Shown: positions 26,079-35,695, counted from the first letter of the stretch. The stretch: 64,000 nt of DNA from Lachnospiraceae bacterium (GCA_017513005.1 JAFWDM010000123.1:1-64000); one strand, 5' to 3'. Numbers and translations are program-made. Notes: generated by a model from the letters alone, not told the origin.

Positions 26079-26585
26079 TCAGCCGGTCTCTTCGAAGGAG
26101 ATCTCCTTTGCCTGCAGAAATCTCCGCACTGTCTTGTCCCACAATATATCAGCATTTTTATTCAGCGTAAAGCTTTTCAGGAAAATTCCCGTGAGGATAT
26201 TTGCCGCACCATTCCGGTAGCGGATGGTGAGAACAAATGCCCCTACACTGTTCATGAGCGCAGGTTCACCCTCTTTCTCCAGTATGGCCTTAACATATTC
26301 CGGTTTAAGCTGGAGGACAAACTGAAAGGAGACCGGTGCTTTTTTCCCGCGGATCAGTTCCCGAAGGGCGGGGCGGGCTTCGCTCCAGGTGACATAGTCA
26401 TAGGGGCGCTGCGCAGGGTCCTCCCACATTTCTTTTTCAAAAAAATCCCTGTTGAGCTTTCCGTCGACATGCCAGGAAATGCCCATCTGCAGGGCCCCTT
26501 CTGTAAGGAGGAAGGAATCAAATGTGTTGTGTGAAAAAAGCCCTGACATAAAACTGCCCAGGCTCTGAATTTCGAGTGCGATCAT
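26079..26585 (-). CDS. DUF5721-like protein
   Basis: 168 residues, no signal peptide or membrane segment. The N-terminus [17 protein letters not shown] and the segments [12 protein letters not shown] and [11 protein letters not shown] recall DUF5721 proteins of Lachnospiraceae (from memory). No function is known. It begins 9 bases after the DUF1294 gene and ends 67 bases before pyrB, so it probably shares the pyrBI transcript. Confidence 0.75.
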   Translation of the reverse strand: MIALEIQSLGSFMSGLFSHNTFDSFLLTEGALQMGISWHVDGKLNRDFFEKEMWEDPAQRPYDYVTWSEARPALRELIRGKKAPVSFQFVLQLKPEYVKAILEKEGEPALMNSVGAFVLTIRYRNGAANILTGIFLKSFTLNKNADILWDKTVRRFLQAKEISFEETG

Positions 26586-26594
26586 ATCCGTACC

Positions 26595-26888
26595 TCAGAG
26601 AAATTCGATTGAGACCATGAGGCGGCGCAGCAGGATGACCAGCCCGATCTGCACAAGCAGGATGACAGGCAGGCCGAAGCGGAATTTGGCTCTTCTTGTC
26701 TTGTGGTGGAAGAGCAGCATACCGGCGATCGATCCGGGGCTTCCCCCGATGACGGCGATGGTGAGCAGGACAGATTCCGGGATCCTGAAGCGATGCTCCA
26801 TGGCGCGGATCTTGTCCGAAGCCATGGAGGCGATCCCCAGGAAATTGATAAAAATGATATATACGACCAGTATGATTCTCGCGAGCAT
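26595..26888 (-). CDS. DUF1294 family membrane protein
   Basis: 97 residues with two or three hydrophobic helices. Family hallmarks are MASDKIRAMEHRFRIPE, GGSPGSIAGMLLFHHKT and KFRFGLP. Function unknown. ATG at 26888 has AGGA about 6 bases upstream; in-frame starts further up (26903, 26942) lack a ribosome site. First gene of the DUF1294-DUF5721-pyrB-pyrI group. Confidence 0.88.
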   Translation of the reverse strand: MLARIILVVYIIFINFLGIASMASDKIRAMEHRFRIPESVLLTIAVIGGSPGSIAGMLLFHHKTRRAKFRFGLPVILLVQIGLVILLRRLMVSIEFL

Positions 26889-26945
26889 ACGATTTCCTTT
26901 CATTGGAGAGTGGGATCTTGAAGCGCGGGATACGCAACACACATC

Positions 26946-26974
26946 ATTTTAAATGCTGTACGGGCTCCGCGCAA
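26946..26974 (-). promoter_or_regulatory. Promoter of the DUF1294-pyrBI group
   Basis: On the minus strand: TTGCGC (26974-26969), 17-base spacer, TAAAAT (26951-26946). It lies about 58 bases before the DUF1294 start. Together with the argG terminator it accounts for most of the 298-base gap. Confidence 0.55.
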
Positions 26975-27041
26975 GGTAGCTGCACAAGATATTCTGCAGG
27001 GACAGGTATTTAGTTAAAGCGGCACCCGGCGGGGTAGAAAG

Positions 27042-27079
27042 AGATGCGCCATGGAACGAACAGGAACCATGGCGCATCT
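27042..27079 (-). terminator. Terminator after argG
   Basis: AGATGCGCCATGG (27042-27054) pairs perfectly with CCATGGCGCATCT (27067-27079). On the minus strand CTCTTTCT follows. Confidence 0.75.
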
Positions 27080-27186
27080 GTCTTTGTCATTATTTCACAA
27101 AAAAACTATAAGTTTTCGTTATGCAGCAACGTATTATTATCACGACGTACTTTTATCAAAGCGGTTTTTATTATAAGGTCCTTCTT

Positions 27187-28413
27187 TTACAGAAGACCCA
27201 TCTCCTGCATCTTCATGGCGCGGACCTTGGTGGAGAGGCCGAACAGGGTGATGAAGCCCTCGGCGTCGTGGTGGTCATAGAGGTCGCCCGTGGTGAAGGA
27301 GGCGAGGCTTTCGCTGTAGAGAGAATAAGGGGACTTGGTACCGGCCTTGATGATATTGCCCTTGTAGAGGCCGATCTTCACTTCGCCGGTGACATATTTC
27401 TGTGTGGACTCGATGAAAGCCTGCTCCGCTTCGCGCAGGGGGCTGAACCACTTGCCTTCGTAGACCAGGCTGGCGAACTTGTGGCCGATCTCGTCCTTGA
27501 CCGCATAGGTGTCGCGGTCGAGGATCAGCTCCTCAAGCTGCTGGTGGGCCTCCATGAGGATGGTGCCGCCGGGCGTCTCATAGATGCCGCGGGACTTCAT
27601 GCCGACGACGCGGTTCTCGACGATATCTATGATGCCGATACCGTTCTCGCCGCCAATCTTGTTGAGCTTGCGGATGATGTCGGAGACCTTCATGGCTTCG
27701 CCGTTGAGGGTCTTCGGAACGCCTGCCTCGAAGGTCAGCGTGACATAGGTGACAGCGTCGGGAGCCTTCATAGGAGTCTGGCTGAGAACCAGAAGGTGGT
27801 CGTAGTTGGGCTCGTTGGCGGGATCCTCGAGCTCAAGGCCTTCGTGGCTGATGTGCCAGAGGTTCCGGTCACGGCTGTAGCTGCTGTCGGCAGAGAAGGG
27901 AAGCTCGATCCCGTGGGCCTTGCAGTACTCGATCTCGGATTCACGGGAGTCCATTGTCCACTTGGGGCTTCTCCAGGCAGCGATGATCTTGAGATCGGGA
28001 GCCAGGGCTTTGATGCCGAGCTCAAAACGGATTTGGTCATTGCCCTTGCCGGTCGCGCCGTGGCAGATCGTGGTAGCGCCTTCCTTGCGCGCGATCTCGA
28101 CGAGCTTTTTCGCGATCAGCGGGCGGGCCATGGAGGTGCCCAGAAGATATTTGTTCTCATAAACGGCGTGCGCCTGTATACAGGGAACGATATATTCATC
28201 GGCGAATTCATCCGTGACATCCAGAATATAGAGCTTTTCAGCGCCGCAGTATTTGGCGCGGTCTTCCAGATGGTCGAGCTCCTCCTCCTGGCCGCAGTCA
28301 ATGCAGACGCAGATGACGTCGTAGCCGTAGTTTTCCTTGAGCCAGGGAATGATCGCGGTCGTGTCCAGACCGCCGCTGTATGCCAGAATGACCTTTTCGT
28401 TTGCTGCTCCCAT
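27187..28413 (-). CDS. argG: Argininosuccinate synthase
   Basis: 408 residues, the normal length. It condenses citrulline and aspartate using ATP. The PP-loop motif AYSGGLDTT is at residues 11-19; [15 protein letters not shown] and the [13 protein letters not shown] segment near the C-terminus are typical. AGGAGG lies 10 bases before the ATG. It is divergent from the GNAT-argJ-argB-argD group. argC, argF and argH are not in the window. Confidence 0.97.
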   Translation of the reverse strand: MGAANEKVILAYSGGLDTTAIIPWLKENYGYDVICVCIDCGQEEELDHLEDRAKYCGAEKLYILDVTDEFADEYIVPCIQAHAVYENKYLLGTSMARPLIAKKLVEIARKEGATTICHGATGKGNDQIRFELGIKALAPDLKIIAAWRSPKWTMDSRESEIEYCKAHGIELPFSADSSYSRDRNLWHISHEGLELEDPANEPNYDHLLVLSQTPMKAPDAVTYVTLTFEAGVPKTLNGEAMKVSDIIRKLNKIGGENGIGIIDIVENRVVGMKSRGIYETPGGTILMEAHQQLEELILDRDTYAVKDEIGHKFASLVYEGKWFSPLREAEQAFIESTQKYVTGEVKIGLYKGNIIKAGTKSPYSLYSESLASFTTGDLYDHHDAEGFITLFGLSTKVRAMKMQEMGLL

Positions 28414-28483
28414 AATAAATGAACCTCCTGATCATGAATTTTCAGATTAATGCTCCGGCAGCGGATCCTGCGGAACGAATAAC

Positions 28484-28512
28484 AATATACATCATCCGGT
28501 TTACAAATGCAA
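28484..28512 (-). promoter_or_regulatory. argG promoter
   Basis: On the minus strand: TTGCAT (28512-28507), 17-base spacer, TATATT (28489-28484). The leader is about 65 bases. Confidence 0.75.
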
Positions 28513-28537
28513 GCCCTAAATTGTGTATATTCCGGTA

Positions 28538-28564
28538 AAATTATGAATATAGTACGCATAATTT
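28538..28564. promoter_or_regulatory. Inverted repeat in the arg divergent region
   Basis: AAATTATG (28538-28545) and CATAATTT (28557-28564) form an 8-bp dyad just upstream of the argG promoter. Two copies of ATATATGCA lie nearby (about 28569 and 28590). AT-rich imperfect palindromes here are plausible ArgR/AhrC sites, but the match to the ARG-box consensus is not good enough to be sure. Confidence 0.4.
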
Positions 28565-28697
28565 AGAAATATATGCAATTTTACTGGACATATATGCATG
28601 AAAAGTGTATATTGATGGGAACCGGTGTCCGCCGGACGCCGAAAGCTCTGATGCCCCGGCCCTGTATGCGGACAGGCATTTACAAAAAAAGTAATGA

Positions 28698-28725
28698 TTG
28701 CAAGCTGGATGGAATGTATTATAAT
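28698..28725 (+). promoter_or_regulatory. Promoter of the GNAT-argJ-argB-argD group
   Basis: TTGCAA (28698-28703), 16-base spacer, TATAAT (28720-28725). It faces the arginine genes downstream. Confidence 0.72.
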
Positions 28726-28808
28726 GGAAAGAATCGTGCCTGCCGGGTGTGGAGACACAGGTAAGAGCAGGTGCGCCGTATGGCAGACAGGAGGTCACAG
28801 GTACGGCT

Positions 28809-29291
28809 ATGGCTGAGACAAAAATACCCGCACAGATCCGTGTACGGGCGATGCTGATCGAGGATTACGAACAGGTCCGGCGTCTCTGGATGACGATCCA
28901 CGGGTTCGGGATCCGGAGCATCGATGATACACGGGAGGAAGTGGAGAGGTTTTTAAATAGAAATCCCACAACAAGTGTCGTCGCTGTCTGCGGAGAGAAG
29001 ATCGTGGGAGCCATCCTGTGCGGACATGACGGGCGGCAGGGCTGTCTCTACCATGTCTGTGTGGCAAAGAAGTTCCGGAGAATGGGGATCGGGCGTCAGA
29101 TGGTCGGCTACTGTATGAATGCCCTGCGGAGAGACCGCATCAACCGGATCACCCTGATCGCTTTCTCCAAAAATGATGTCGGAAATACATTCTGGAAGCA
29201 GATCGGATGGACGTATCGGGATGACTGCAATTATTATCAGTTTATTCTGAATGAGGAAAATATCACGAAGTTTGTTGAATACCGGGAGTAG
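28809..29291 (+). CDS. GNAT-family N-acetyltransferase
   Basis: About 160 residues. The acetyl-CoA motif A is VCVAKKFRRMGIGRQMV (Q/RxxGxG/A type), preceded by the strand GAILCGHDGRQG. The start is uncertain: ATG 28809 has AGGAGG 14 bases upstream, while an in-frame GTG at 28749 has none. It lies 25 bases before argJ and probably shares its transcript, so a role as N-acetylglutamate synthase is possible, but GNAT substrates cannot be read from sequence. Confidence 0.82.
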   Translation: MAETKIPAQIRVRAMLIEDYEQVRRLWMTIHGFGIRSIDDTREEVERFLNRNPTTSVVAVCGEKIVGAILCGHDGRQGCLYHVCVAKKFRRMGIGRQMVGYCMNALRRDRINRITLIAFSKNDVGNTFWKQIGWTYRDDCNYYQFILNEENITKFVEYRE

Positions 29292-29316
29292 AACGGTGCT
29301 GGGAGGAAAGGATTTC

Positions 29317-30612
29317 ATGGCAGACTACATTTGTATAGAAGGCGGCGTCACAGCCGCGAAGGGATTTACGGCGGCTTCCGCTGCCGCGCAGATCAAATAT
29401 GAGGGACGCACGGACATGGCGATGATCTACAGCGCCTCCCCCTGTGCCGCTGCCGGAACCTTTACGAAAAATGTCGTGAAGGCTGCACCGGTGCTCTGGG
29501 ACAGAGATCTGGTGCGGAGCGGCAAGCCCATGCACGCTGTGGTCGTCAATTCCGGTATCGCCAATGCCTGCACCGGACAGGAGGGACTGGACTACTGCCG
29601 CGAGACAGCGCAGGCGGCGGCAGAGCTGCTCGGGATCCCGGCGGATTCTGTCCTCGTCGGTTCGACAGGCGTCATCGGTTTCCAGCTTCCCATGGACCGG
29701 ATCCGCACAGGCGTGGAAGCGCTGGTCCCTGCGCTCGGCGCGGACAGGGCCCATGGTACGGCTGCCGCGCAGGCGATCATGACGACAGATACACATAAGA
29801 AAGAATGTGCCTGCACCGTGGAGATCGGAGGAAGGACTGTGACTGTCGGCGGCATGGCCAAGGGGTCCGGTATGATCCATCCCGATATGTGCACCATGCT
29901 CGCCTACGTGACGACGGATGCGGCCGTAGAGGCACAGGTCCTGCAGAAAGCGGTCAGCGAGATCGTGGAGGAGACCTTCAATATGATCTCCGTCGACGGC
30001 GACACATCCACAAATGACACCCTCCTCGTCCTCGCGAACGGAGAAGCGGAAAATGTCCCTGTCGACAGGGCGGAAGGCGAGGCGTACGATGCCCTCTATG
30101 CCGCGCTCCGGTATGTGTGCCGGAACCTGGCCATGCAGATGGCAGGCGACGGGGAAGGCGCGACAAAGCTGATCGAAGTGACCGTGCAGGGCATGGATAC
30201 CCTGGAGCATGCCCGGACCCTCGCGAAGTCCGTCATCACATCAAGCCTGACCAAGGCCGCGGTCTACGGGAGCGATGCCAACTGGGGCCGGATCCTGTGC
30301 GCCCTGGGATACGCAGGGGTGGATTTTGATCCCGATGACCTGCAGCTCTATTTTATCGATGAAAATGCGCGGGAGGCGGATCCCGCGGCAGGAAACGCAG
30401 GTGCAGGGAAAGATGCGGACCGGCCGGGCCGCATGCTGATCTTCACGGCCGGAGCAGCGGCTGACTACAGCGAAGAGAAAGCCACTGCACTTTTGAAAAA
30501 GGATAAGGTCACGATCCTTGCACAGTTCCATATGGGGGATGCGTCCGCCACAGCCTGGGGGTGCGATCTGACCTATGAGTATGTAAAGATCAACGCGGAC
30601 TACCGCAGCTGA
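29317..30612 (+). CDS. argJ: Bifunctional glutamate N-acetyltransferase / amino-acid acetyltransferase
   Basis: 431 residues. ArgJ moves acetyl groups from N-acetylornithine to glutamate (recycling) and in many species also uses acetyl-CoA. The self-cleavage site lies in [20 protein letters not shown], where the threonine after the cysteine becomes the new N-terminal nucleophile. [12 protein letters not shown] and [11 protein letters not shown] are typical. An insertion of about 15 residues near the C-terminus ([18 protein letters not shown]) is unusual. ATG 29317 follows GGGAGG. Confidence 0.95.
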   Translation: MADYICIEGGVTAAKGFTAASAAAQIKYEGRTDMAMIYSASPCAAAGTFTKNVVKAAPVLWDRDLVRSGKPMHAVVVNSGIANACTGQEGLDYCRETAQAAAELLGIPADSVLVGSTGVIGFQLPMDRIRTGVEALVPALGADRAHGTAAAQAIMTTDTHKKECACTVEIGGRTVTVGGMAKGSGMIHPDMCTMLAYVTTDAAVEAQVLQKAVSEIVEETFNMISVDGDTSTNDTLLVLANGEAENVPVDRAEGEAYDALYAALRYVCRNLAMQMAGDGEGATKLIEVTVQGMDTLEHARTLAKSVITSSLTKAAVYGSDANWGRILCALGYAGVDFDPDDLQLYFIDENAREADPAAGNAGAGKDADRPGRMLIFTAGAAADYSEEKATALLKKDKVTILAQFHMGDASATAWGCDLTYEYVKINADYRS

Positions 30613-30705
30613 GTCCCGCGAAGGCGAAAAAACAAATAAGACAGGGGGCAGAGACCGAAAACAGGGGTCAGAGACGGAGACAGATGTCTGCCCTTGTCAC
30701 CTGCA

Positions 30706-30741
30706 GGATATAGACCCGGTCACTGGATATAGACCCGGTCA
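30706..30741 (+). repeat. Two copies of a 17-bp direct repeat between argJ and argB
   Basis: GGATATAGACCCGGTCA at 30706-30722 and 30725-30741, separated by 2 bases. A looser repetition of CAGGGGxCAGAGAC lies just upstream. No gene is seen in this 148-base gap. Confidence 0.88.
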
Positions 30742-30760
30742 GGAGAGGAAAGAGAAGAAA

Positions 30761-31669
30761 ATGGAACCTTATATGAACAAAGACCAGGTGGAAGCCCAGC
30801 AGAAGGCGAATGTGCTGATCGAGGCGCTCCCCTATATTCAGAAATTCAACCGCAAGATCATCGTCATCAAGTACGGCGGCAGCGCCATGAGTGACGAGGA
30901 GCTGCAGCGAAGCGTCATCCAGGACGTCAGCCTTCTCAAGCTGGTCGGATTCAAGCCCATCATCGTGCACGGAGGCGGCAAAGCCATCAGCAAGTGGGTG
31001 GAAAAGAGCGGAAAAGAGGCGAAATTTGTCAAGGGGCTTCGCGTCACCGACGCGGAGACCTGCGAGATCGCAGAAATGGTGCTCGGGAGCGTCAGCAAAA
31101 AGCTCGTCTCCATGGTCGCGGAACTCGGCATCCGCGCGGTGGGGATCAGCGGCAAGGACGGCAACCTTCTGACAGTGACCAAGAAGTACGCGGACGGGGA
31201 AGACATCGGATTTGTCGGCGAAGTCACGGACGTTGATCCCAAGATCCTGTTCGATATGCTTGAGAAGGACTACCTGCCGATCGTGGCGCCTCTGGGCATG
31301 GACGAGGACTTCAATACCTACAACATCAATGCCGACGAGGCGGCCAGCGCCATCGCCCGCGCGGTCTGCGCGGACAAGCTGGTCTATCTGACTGATATCA
31401 CCGGTGTTCTCCGGAACCTGGACCAGCCGGATTCCCTGATCAGCCGCATCAACGTCGACGAGGCGGACAAGCTGGTCGAAGAAGGGATCGTCGGAGGCGG
31501 CATGCTGCCCAAACTGGCCAACTGCACCGACGCCGTCCGCGGCGGTGTGCACCGCGTCCATATCCTGGACGGCCGCATTCCCCACTGCCTGCTGCTCGAG
31601 ATCTTTACGGACAAGGGCATCGGCACCGTTTTCTATAAGGGAGATTACAACGCGGAAAGAGGGTATTGA
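30761..31669 (+). CDS. argB: Acetylglutamate kinase
   Basis: 302 residues of the amino acid kinase family. [10 protein letters not shown] near residue 27, the glutamate-site loop [13 protein letters not shown] and the C-terminal [14 protein letters not shown] are conserved. The N-terminal helix (about 20 residues) is of the kind linked to hexameric, arginine-inhibited enzymes. AGAGGAAAGAGAAG precedes the ATG. The stop codon lies within the first unit of a 14-bp tandem repeat. Confidence 0.97.
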   Translation: MEPYMNKDQVEAQQKANVLIEALPYIQKFNRKIIVIKYGGSAMSDEELQRSVIQDVSLLKLVGFKPIIVHGGGKAISKWVEKSGKEAKFVKGLRVTDAETCEIAEMVLGSVSKKLVSMVAELGIRAVGISGKDGNLLTVTKKYADGEDIGFVGEVTDVDPKILFDMLEKDYLPIVAPLGMDEDFNTYNINADEAASAIARAVCADKLVYLTDITGVLRNLDQPDSLISRINVDEADKLVEEGIVGGGMLPKLANCTDAVRGGVHRVHILDGRIPHCLLLEIFTDKGIGTVFYKGDYNAERGY

Positions 31670-31705
31670 TCAGAGGATATTGATCAGAGGATATTGATCA
31701 GAGGA
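31664..31705 (+). repeat. Three 14-bp tandem repeats starting in the argB stop
   Basis: TATTGATCAGAGGA at 31664, 31678 and 31692, identical, then a partial fourth copy. The first copy encodes the last tyrosine and the stop of argB; the others are extra gene tails. Confidence 0.95.
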
Positions 31706-31762
31706 TATTGATACGAGCGCGGAAGAACCGCTTTTTCAGGAGAAGAGAAGAGGGCTATTGTG

Positions 31763-32968
31763 ATGGAACAGGATAAAATGCAGCTGATGATCGGGCAGGC
31801 GGAGAAAGACCTGCTGCACACCTACAACCGCTATCAGATTGTTCTCGACCACGGTGAAGGGATGTATCTGTACGATGTGAACGGGAAAAAGTACCTGGAT
31901 TTTATGGCCGGGATCGCCGTTTTTGCGCTGGGATACGGCAACAAAGCCTATGACGACGCGCTCAAGGCCCAGATCGACAAGATCCTCCACACATCCAACT
32001 ATTTTTACAACGAGCCCGCGATCCGGGCCGCTTCCCGCCTGAAAAAGGTGTCCGGTATGGACCGCGTGTTTTTCACAAACAGCGGGGCGGAGGCGGTCGA
32101 AGGTGCGCTGAAAGCGGCGATGAAGCACGCCTGGTTAAAGGACGGACGCACGAGCCACCAGGTGATCGCGATGGAGAATTCCTTCCACGGCCGCACCTAC
32201 GGGGCTCTGTCCGTGACCGGCAATGAAAAATACCGCCTGCCTTTCGGACAGATGCCCTGCGACGTGCAGTTCGCGCAGCTCAACGACCTGGAAAGTGTGA
32301 AAAACCTGGTCACGGACGAGACCTGCGCCGTGATCGTCGAGCCTGTTCAGGGAGAGGGAGGCCTCATGCCCGCCTCCGAGGACTTCCTGAAGGGGCTGCG
32401 CGCACTCTGCACGGAAAAAGAGATCCTGCTGATCTTCGATGAGATCCAGTGCGGCATGGGGCGGACCGGCTCCATGTTTGCCTGGCACCGCTTCGGCGTG
32501 CGCCCTGATATCATGACCTGCGCCAAGGCGCTGGGCTGCGGCGTGCCGGTCGGCGCCTTCCTTCTCACCGAGGAGGTGGGACAGAGCTCCCTCGCCGCGG
32601 GGGACCACGGAACGACCTACGGCGGCAACCCCTTTGCCTGCGCGGCGGTCAATGCAGTGCTCGACCAGTATGAGGCCCTGGACCTGGTGCACCACGTGAC
32701 AGAAACAGCGCCGTACCTGACAAAGACGCTCGATGCTCTGGCGGCGGAGTTCTCCTGCATCAAAGAGCGCAGGGGCGTAGGCTTCATGCAGGGCCTCGTC
32801 TTTGACCGCCCGGTTGGCCCCATTATCAACGACGCCATGGACCACGGCCTGATCATGATCAACGCCGGCGCCAATATCCTCCGCTTTGTGCCTGCCCTCA
32901 TCACAGAGAAAGAGCACATTGACGAGATGGCGCGGATCCTGCGCGGCGCGATCGAGAGAAATTCCTGA
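31763..32968 (+). CDS. argD: Acetylornithine aminotransferase
   Basis: About 401 residues, fold-type I PLP enzyme converting N-acetylglutamate semialdehyde to N-acetylornithine. Conserved: FTNSGAEAVEGALK, ENSFHGRTYGALSVTG, the aspartate in LIFDEIQCGMGRTG, the PLP lysine in MTCAKALGCGVP and GDHGTTYGGNPFA. ATG 31763 is preferred over the GTG three bases earlier. Completes the argJ-B-D set. Confidence 0.96.
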   Translation: MEQDKMQLMIGQAEKDLLHTYNRYQIVLDHGEGMYLYDVNGKKYLDFMAGIAVFALGYGNKAYDDALKAQIDKILHTSNYFYNEPAIRAASRLKKVSGMDRVFFTNSGAEAVEGALKAAMKHAWLKDGRTSHQVIAMENSFHGRTYGALSVTGNEKYRLPFGQMPCDVQFAQLNDLESVKNLVTDETCAVIVEPVQGEGGLMPASEDFLKGLRALCTEKEILLIFDEIQCGMGRTGSMFAWHRFGVRPDIMTCAKALGCGVPVGAFLLTEEVGQSSLAAGDHGTTYGGNPFACAAVNAVLDQYEALDLVHHVTETAPYLTKTLDALAAEFSCIKERRGVGFMQGLVFDRPVGPIINDAMDHGLIMINAGANILRFVPALITEKEHIDEMARILRGAIERNS

Positions 32969-33020
32969 GCAGGAGACAGAGGCTCTCGACCAGACTTTTT
33001 AAAGATAGGAGGAGGCTGTG

Positions 33021-34139
33021 ATGCGACTTGTAACATTCTATAGATCAGGAAACAATGAAAACATGAATGCAGACGCGCCGGTCATGCCCCTCTTCGGGAT
33101 CGGGGCGCCCATGCGGGAAGACCGGAACCCGGATATCGCGGCCGGTGCAGCCGTCGAGGGCGGTCGGTTTTCTTTTTTCGGGGAAGAGGTCGGCATTCTC
33201 TCGGCTGACGGAACGAGGATCCTGCCCATCGCCGAGACCGGCATTTCCTATCCTGATATGAACACGCTCATAGCGCACCACACCCCGGAGGAGATGAAGG
33301 TCCTGAGAGATGTCTCGGCAGCCTTCAATATTGCATTGAAAAAGGTGCGAGGAACATCGGTTTCACAGGAAACCTCCGAAAATGCGGAAGGTGATCAATA
33401 TTCAGACGATAATCTTCCCGGGAACTTTCCCGGCCTGGAAGTCGGCAGTCAGGCGAAGCTCCTGTCCCCGATTCCTGTTCCGCTTCAGGACGTTATCTGC
33501 CTGGGTCTCAATTACACGGAACACATCACGGAGGCGGCGGCCTATGGAAAAGATACCCTGACCTCCAAAAACGAGAGTTTCCCGGTCTATTTTTCCAAGC
33601 GGGTGAACCGGTCTCCCGGAGACGGTGAGCCGGTGCCGGCCTACGCCGGCCTGGTTGATTCGCTGGATTATGAGGTGGAGCTCGCGGTGATCATCGGCAA
33701 TGACGGGAAGGGCATTAAGCCGGAGGAGGCGCGGGACTACGTCTTCGGCTACACGATCCTCAATGATTACTCCTCCCGCAACCTGCAGATGCGCCACACC
33801 CAGTGGTACCTGGGCAAGAGTCTGGACGGGCACACCCCCATGGGTCCCTGCATTGTGACCGCGGATGAATTCTCCTATCCGCCGAAGCTCCGGATCCGCA
33901 GTCTGGTCAACGGCGAGGTCCGTCAGGACAGCACGACGGATATGCTGATTTATGACATCGACTACATCATCGCCGACTTGTCGGCGGGAATGACCCTTAA
34001 GGCAGGCACTGTCATTTCCACCGGCACTCCCAAGGGCGTCGGCATGGGCTTCGACCCGCCGAAGTTCCTGAAAGCCGGCGATGTCGTGACCTGCGAGATC
34101 GAGGGGATCGGGACGCTGACCAATCCGATCTGCGACTGA
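33021..34139 (+). CDS. Fumarylacetoacetate hydrolase family protein
   Basis: 372 residues. The C-terminal about 220 residues are an FAH domain: VICLGLNYTEH, the metal-binding DYEVELAVII, NDYSSRNLQMRHTQWYLGKS, the aspartate in DGHTPMGP and STGTPKGVGMGFDPPKFL. Members hydrolyse or decarboxylate 2-keto acids, e.g. acylpyruvases. The N-terminal about 130 residues form the usual divergent cap. AGGAGGAGG lies 5 bases before ATG 33021. Substrate unknown. Confidence 0.9.
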   Translation: MRLVTFYRSGNNENMNADAPVMPLFGIGAPMREDRNPDIAAGAAVEGGRFSFFGEEVGILSADGTRILPIAETGISYPDMNTLIAHHTPEEMKVLRDVSAAFNIALKKVRGTSVSQETSENAEGDQYSDDNLPGNFPGLEVGSQAKLLSPIPVPLQDVICLGLNYTEHITEAAAYGKDTLTSKNESFPVYFSKRVNRSPGDGEPVPAYAGLVDSLDYEVELAVIIGNDGKGIKPEEARDYVFGYTILNDYSSRNLQMRHTQWYLGKSLDGHTPMGPCIVTADEFSYPPKLRIRSLVNGEVRQDSTTDMLIYDIDYIIADLSAGMTLKAGTVISTGTPKGVGMGFDPPKFLKAGDVVTCEIEGIGTLTNPICD

Positions 34140-34218
34140 GACTGGCAGGAATACAGAGCGGGGCAGAAGAGCCGTCCCTATCATTCGATGATGAGAGAGT
34201 TAAGGAGAACCTCCCGCC

Positions 34219-34614
34219 ATGTTTTTAATGATCGGAATCACACAGGGCAGAAAAGACCTCGCCCATGACCAGCTGGTGATCTGCACGCAGTGCGGCAGTT
34301 ACGAACGGTATCAGGTCTTTATGACTTTTACACAGCTGCTCCTGTTTTTCATCCCCTGTTTCCGCTGGGGAAAGAAATATTTTGTGCGGATGTCCTGCTG
34401 CGGGGCAGTCTACGAACTGAACCCGGAGATCGGGCAGCGCATCGCCCGCGGGGAGGAGGTCCCGATCGGAACCGCAGACCTGACCCTTGTCGGCGGGGAG
34501 TATGGCGGCAGCAGCACCACGCACATGAGAAAGCGCTGTGCGGCCTGCGGATATCAGACGGAAGAGGATTATCATTACTGCCCCATGTGCGGGGCACCGC
34601 TTTCAGAACACTGA
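34219..34614 (+). CDS. Zinc-ribbon protein
   Basis: 131 residues with two cysteine sets: CTQC near residue 22 with a later CC pair (MSCCGAVYEL), and CAACG...CPMCG at the C-terminus. A hydrophobic stretch, MTFTQLLLFFIPCF (about 35-48), could touch the membrane. No enzymatic motif. The family is common in Clostridia and has no known function. It ends in a 13-bp tandem duplication. Confidence 0.8.
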   Translation: MFLMIGITQGRKDLAHDQLVICTQCGSYERYQVFMTFTQLLLFFIPCFRWGKKYFVRMSCCGAVYELNPEIGQRIARGEEVPIGTADLTLVGGEYGGSSTTHMRKRCAACGYQTEEDYHYCPMCGAPLSEH

Positions 34615-34636
34615 AGTTACTAACTGAAGTTACTAA
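34611..34636 (+). repeat. 13-bp tandem duplication at the zinc-ribbon gene stop
   Basis: CTGAAGTTACTAA at 34611-34623 and 34624-34636, identical. The stop codon TGA (34612-34614) lies in the first copy. Confidence 0.93.
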
Positions 34637-34647
34637 AGGAGACAGGC

Positions 34648-35538
34648 ATGAGAATTGCAGCAACCTATGATAATGGCAGTATTTTCCAGCATTTTGGAAG
34701 GACGGAATATTTCAAGGTCTATGATGTGGAGGACGGAAAGATCGTTTCCAGTCAGGTGATCGGGTCGGACGGTATCGGACACGGCGCGCTGGCGGGACTT
34801 CTGGCAGGCCATACGATCGATGTCCTGATCTGCGGTGGTCTCGGCGGCGGTGCGATGAATGCGCTGACCCGGGCGGGCATCACGGTCATCGCGGGGGCAC
34901 AGGGTGATGCGGATGCGGCCGTAGAGGCCTATCTGCGGGGAAATCTGGAGTCCTCGGGAGCCAACTGTGATCACCATCACCACCACGGCGAGGACGGGGA
35001 AGGCTGCTGCGGACATCACGGGGAAGGCGAAGAAGAGGGCTGCTGCGGACACCACGGCGAGGCTGAAGAGGGAGGCTGCTGCGACGGCGGACCCCGTATC
35101 ATCCTGGAGGGCAGAAATGCCGGCAAAAACGTGAAGGTCCACTACCGGGGAACATTCAATGACGGAACGGAGTTCGATTCCTCCTACGGCCGCGGAGAGC
35201 CGCTGGAATTTATCTGCGGCGCGGGTATGATGATCCGGGGGTTCGACCGGGCGGTCGCGGATCTGGAACCGGGACAGACCGTGGACGTCCACCTCATGCC
35301 TGAGGAAGCCTACGGCATGCCGGACCCGGCCAATGTACTCACGATCGCGATCGCGCAGCTCCCCGGGTCAGAGGGACTCAATGTCGGAGAGCGCGTCTAC
35401 CTGACCAATGCGGCCGGACAGCCTTTCCCGGTCACCGTGACGGCAAAGGACGAGACTAATATCACTCTGGACGCCAATCACGAGATGGCAGGTAAGGAAC
35501 TGAATTTCCGGATCGAGCTTTTAGAAGTCGGCGAATGA
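34648..35538 (+). CDS. NifX/NafY-like domain fused via a His/Cys-rich linker to an FKBP/SlyD-type domain
   Basis: 296 residues. Residues 1-100 match the dinitrogenase Fe-Mo cofactor-binding fold (RIAATYDNGSIFQHFGRTEYF, VLICGGLGGGAMNAL). Residues 107-145 are a metal-site-like linker with a run of five His, repeated CCGHHGE and CC pairs. From about 150 an FKBP domain of SlyD type follows (VHYRGTFNDGTEFDSSY, MMIRGFDRAV, EEAYGMPDPANV). SlyD proteins are prolyl isomerases with nickel-binding tails. No other nif genes are present. A metal-handling chaperone is a fair inference. Confidence 0.88.
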   Translation: MRIAATYDNGSIFQHFGRTEYFKVYDVEDGKIVSSQVIGSDGIGHGALAGLLAGHTIDVLICGGLGGGAMNALTRAGITVIAGAQGDADAAVEAYLRGNLESSGANCDHHHHHGEDGEGCCGHHGEGEEEGCCGHHGEAEEGGCCDGGPRIILEGRNAGKNVKVHYRGTFNDGTEFDSSYGRGEPLEFICGAGMMIRGFDRAVADLEPGQTVDVHLMPEEAYGMPDPANVLTIAIAQLPGSEGLNVGERVYLTNAAGQPFPVTVTAKDETNITLDANHEMAGKELNFRIELLEVGE

Positions 35539-35647
35539 GACGGATCTCCATAAAGGATAAGAACCGCCTGACAGCTTTTGCCCGGCGCGGTAAGCGATAA
35601 ACGTACTTTTAAGAATTGCTGTCGGCTAAACTTTTCCGCGTTGCCAC

Positions 35648-35676
35648 TTGACAACAAGAAAGTGTGCATGTATAGT
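35648..35676 (+). promoter_or_regulatory. Promoter of the riboflavin operon
   Basis: Consensus TTGACA (35648-35653), 17-base spacer, TATAGT (35671-35676), about 20 bases before the FMN riboswitch. Confidence 0.85.
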
Positions 35677-35695
35677 TCTTTTTAGATTTATAGAG

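Noticed and set aside
28414..28808. T-box or arginine riboswitch upstream of argG or argJ
   Set aside because: No T-box sequence, specifier stem or antiterminator was found; short leaders of about 65 and 80 bases leave little room.
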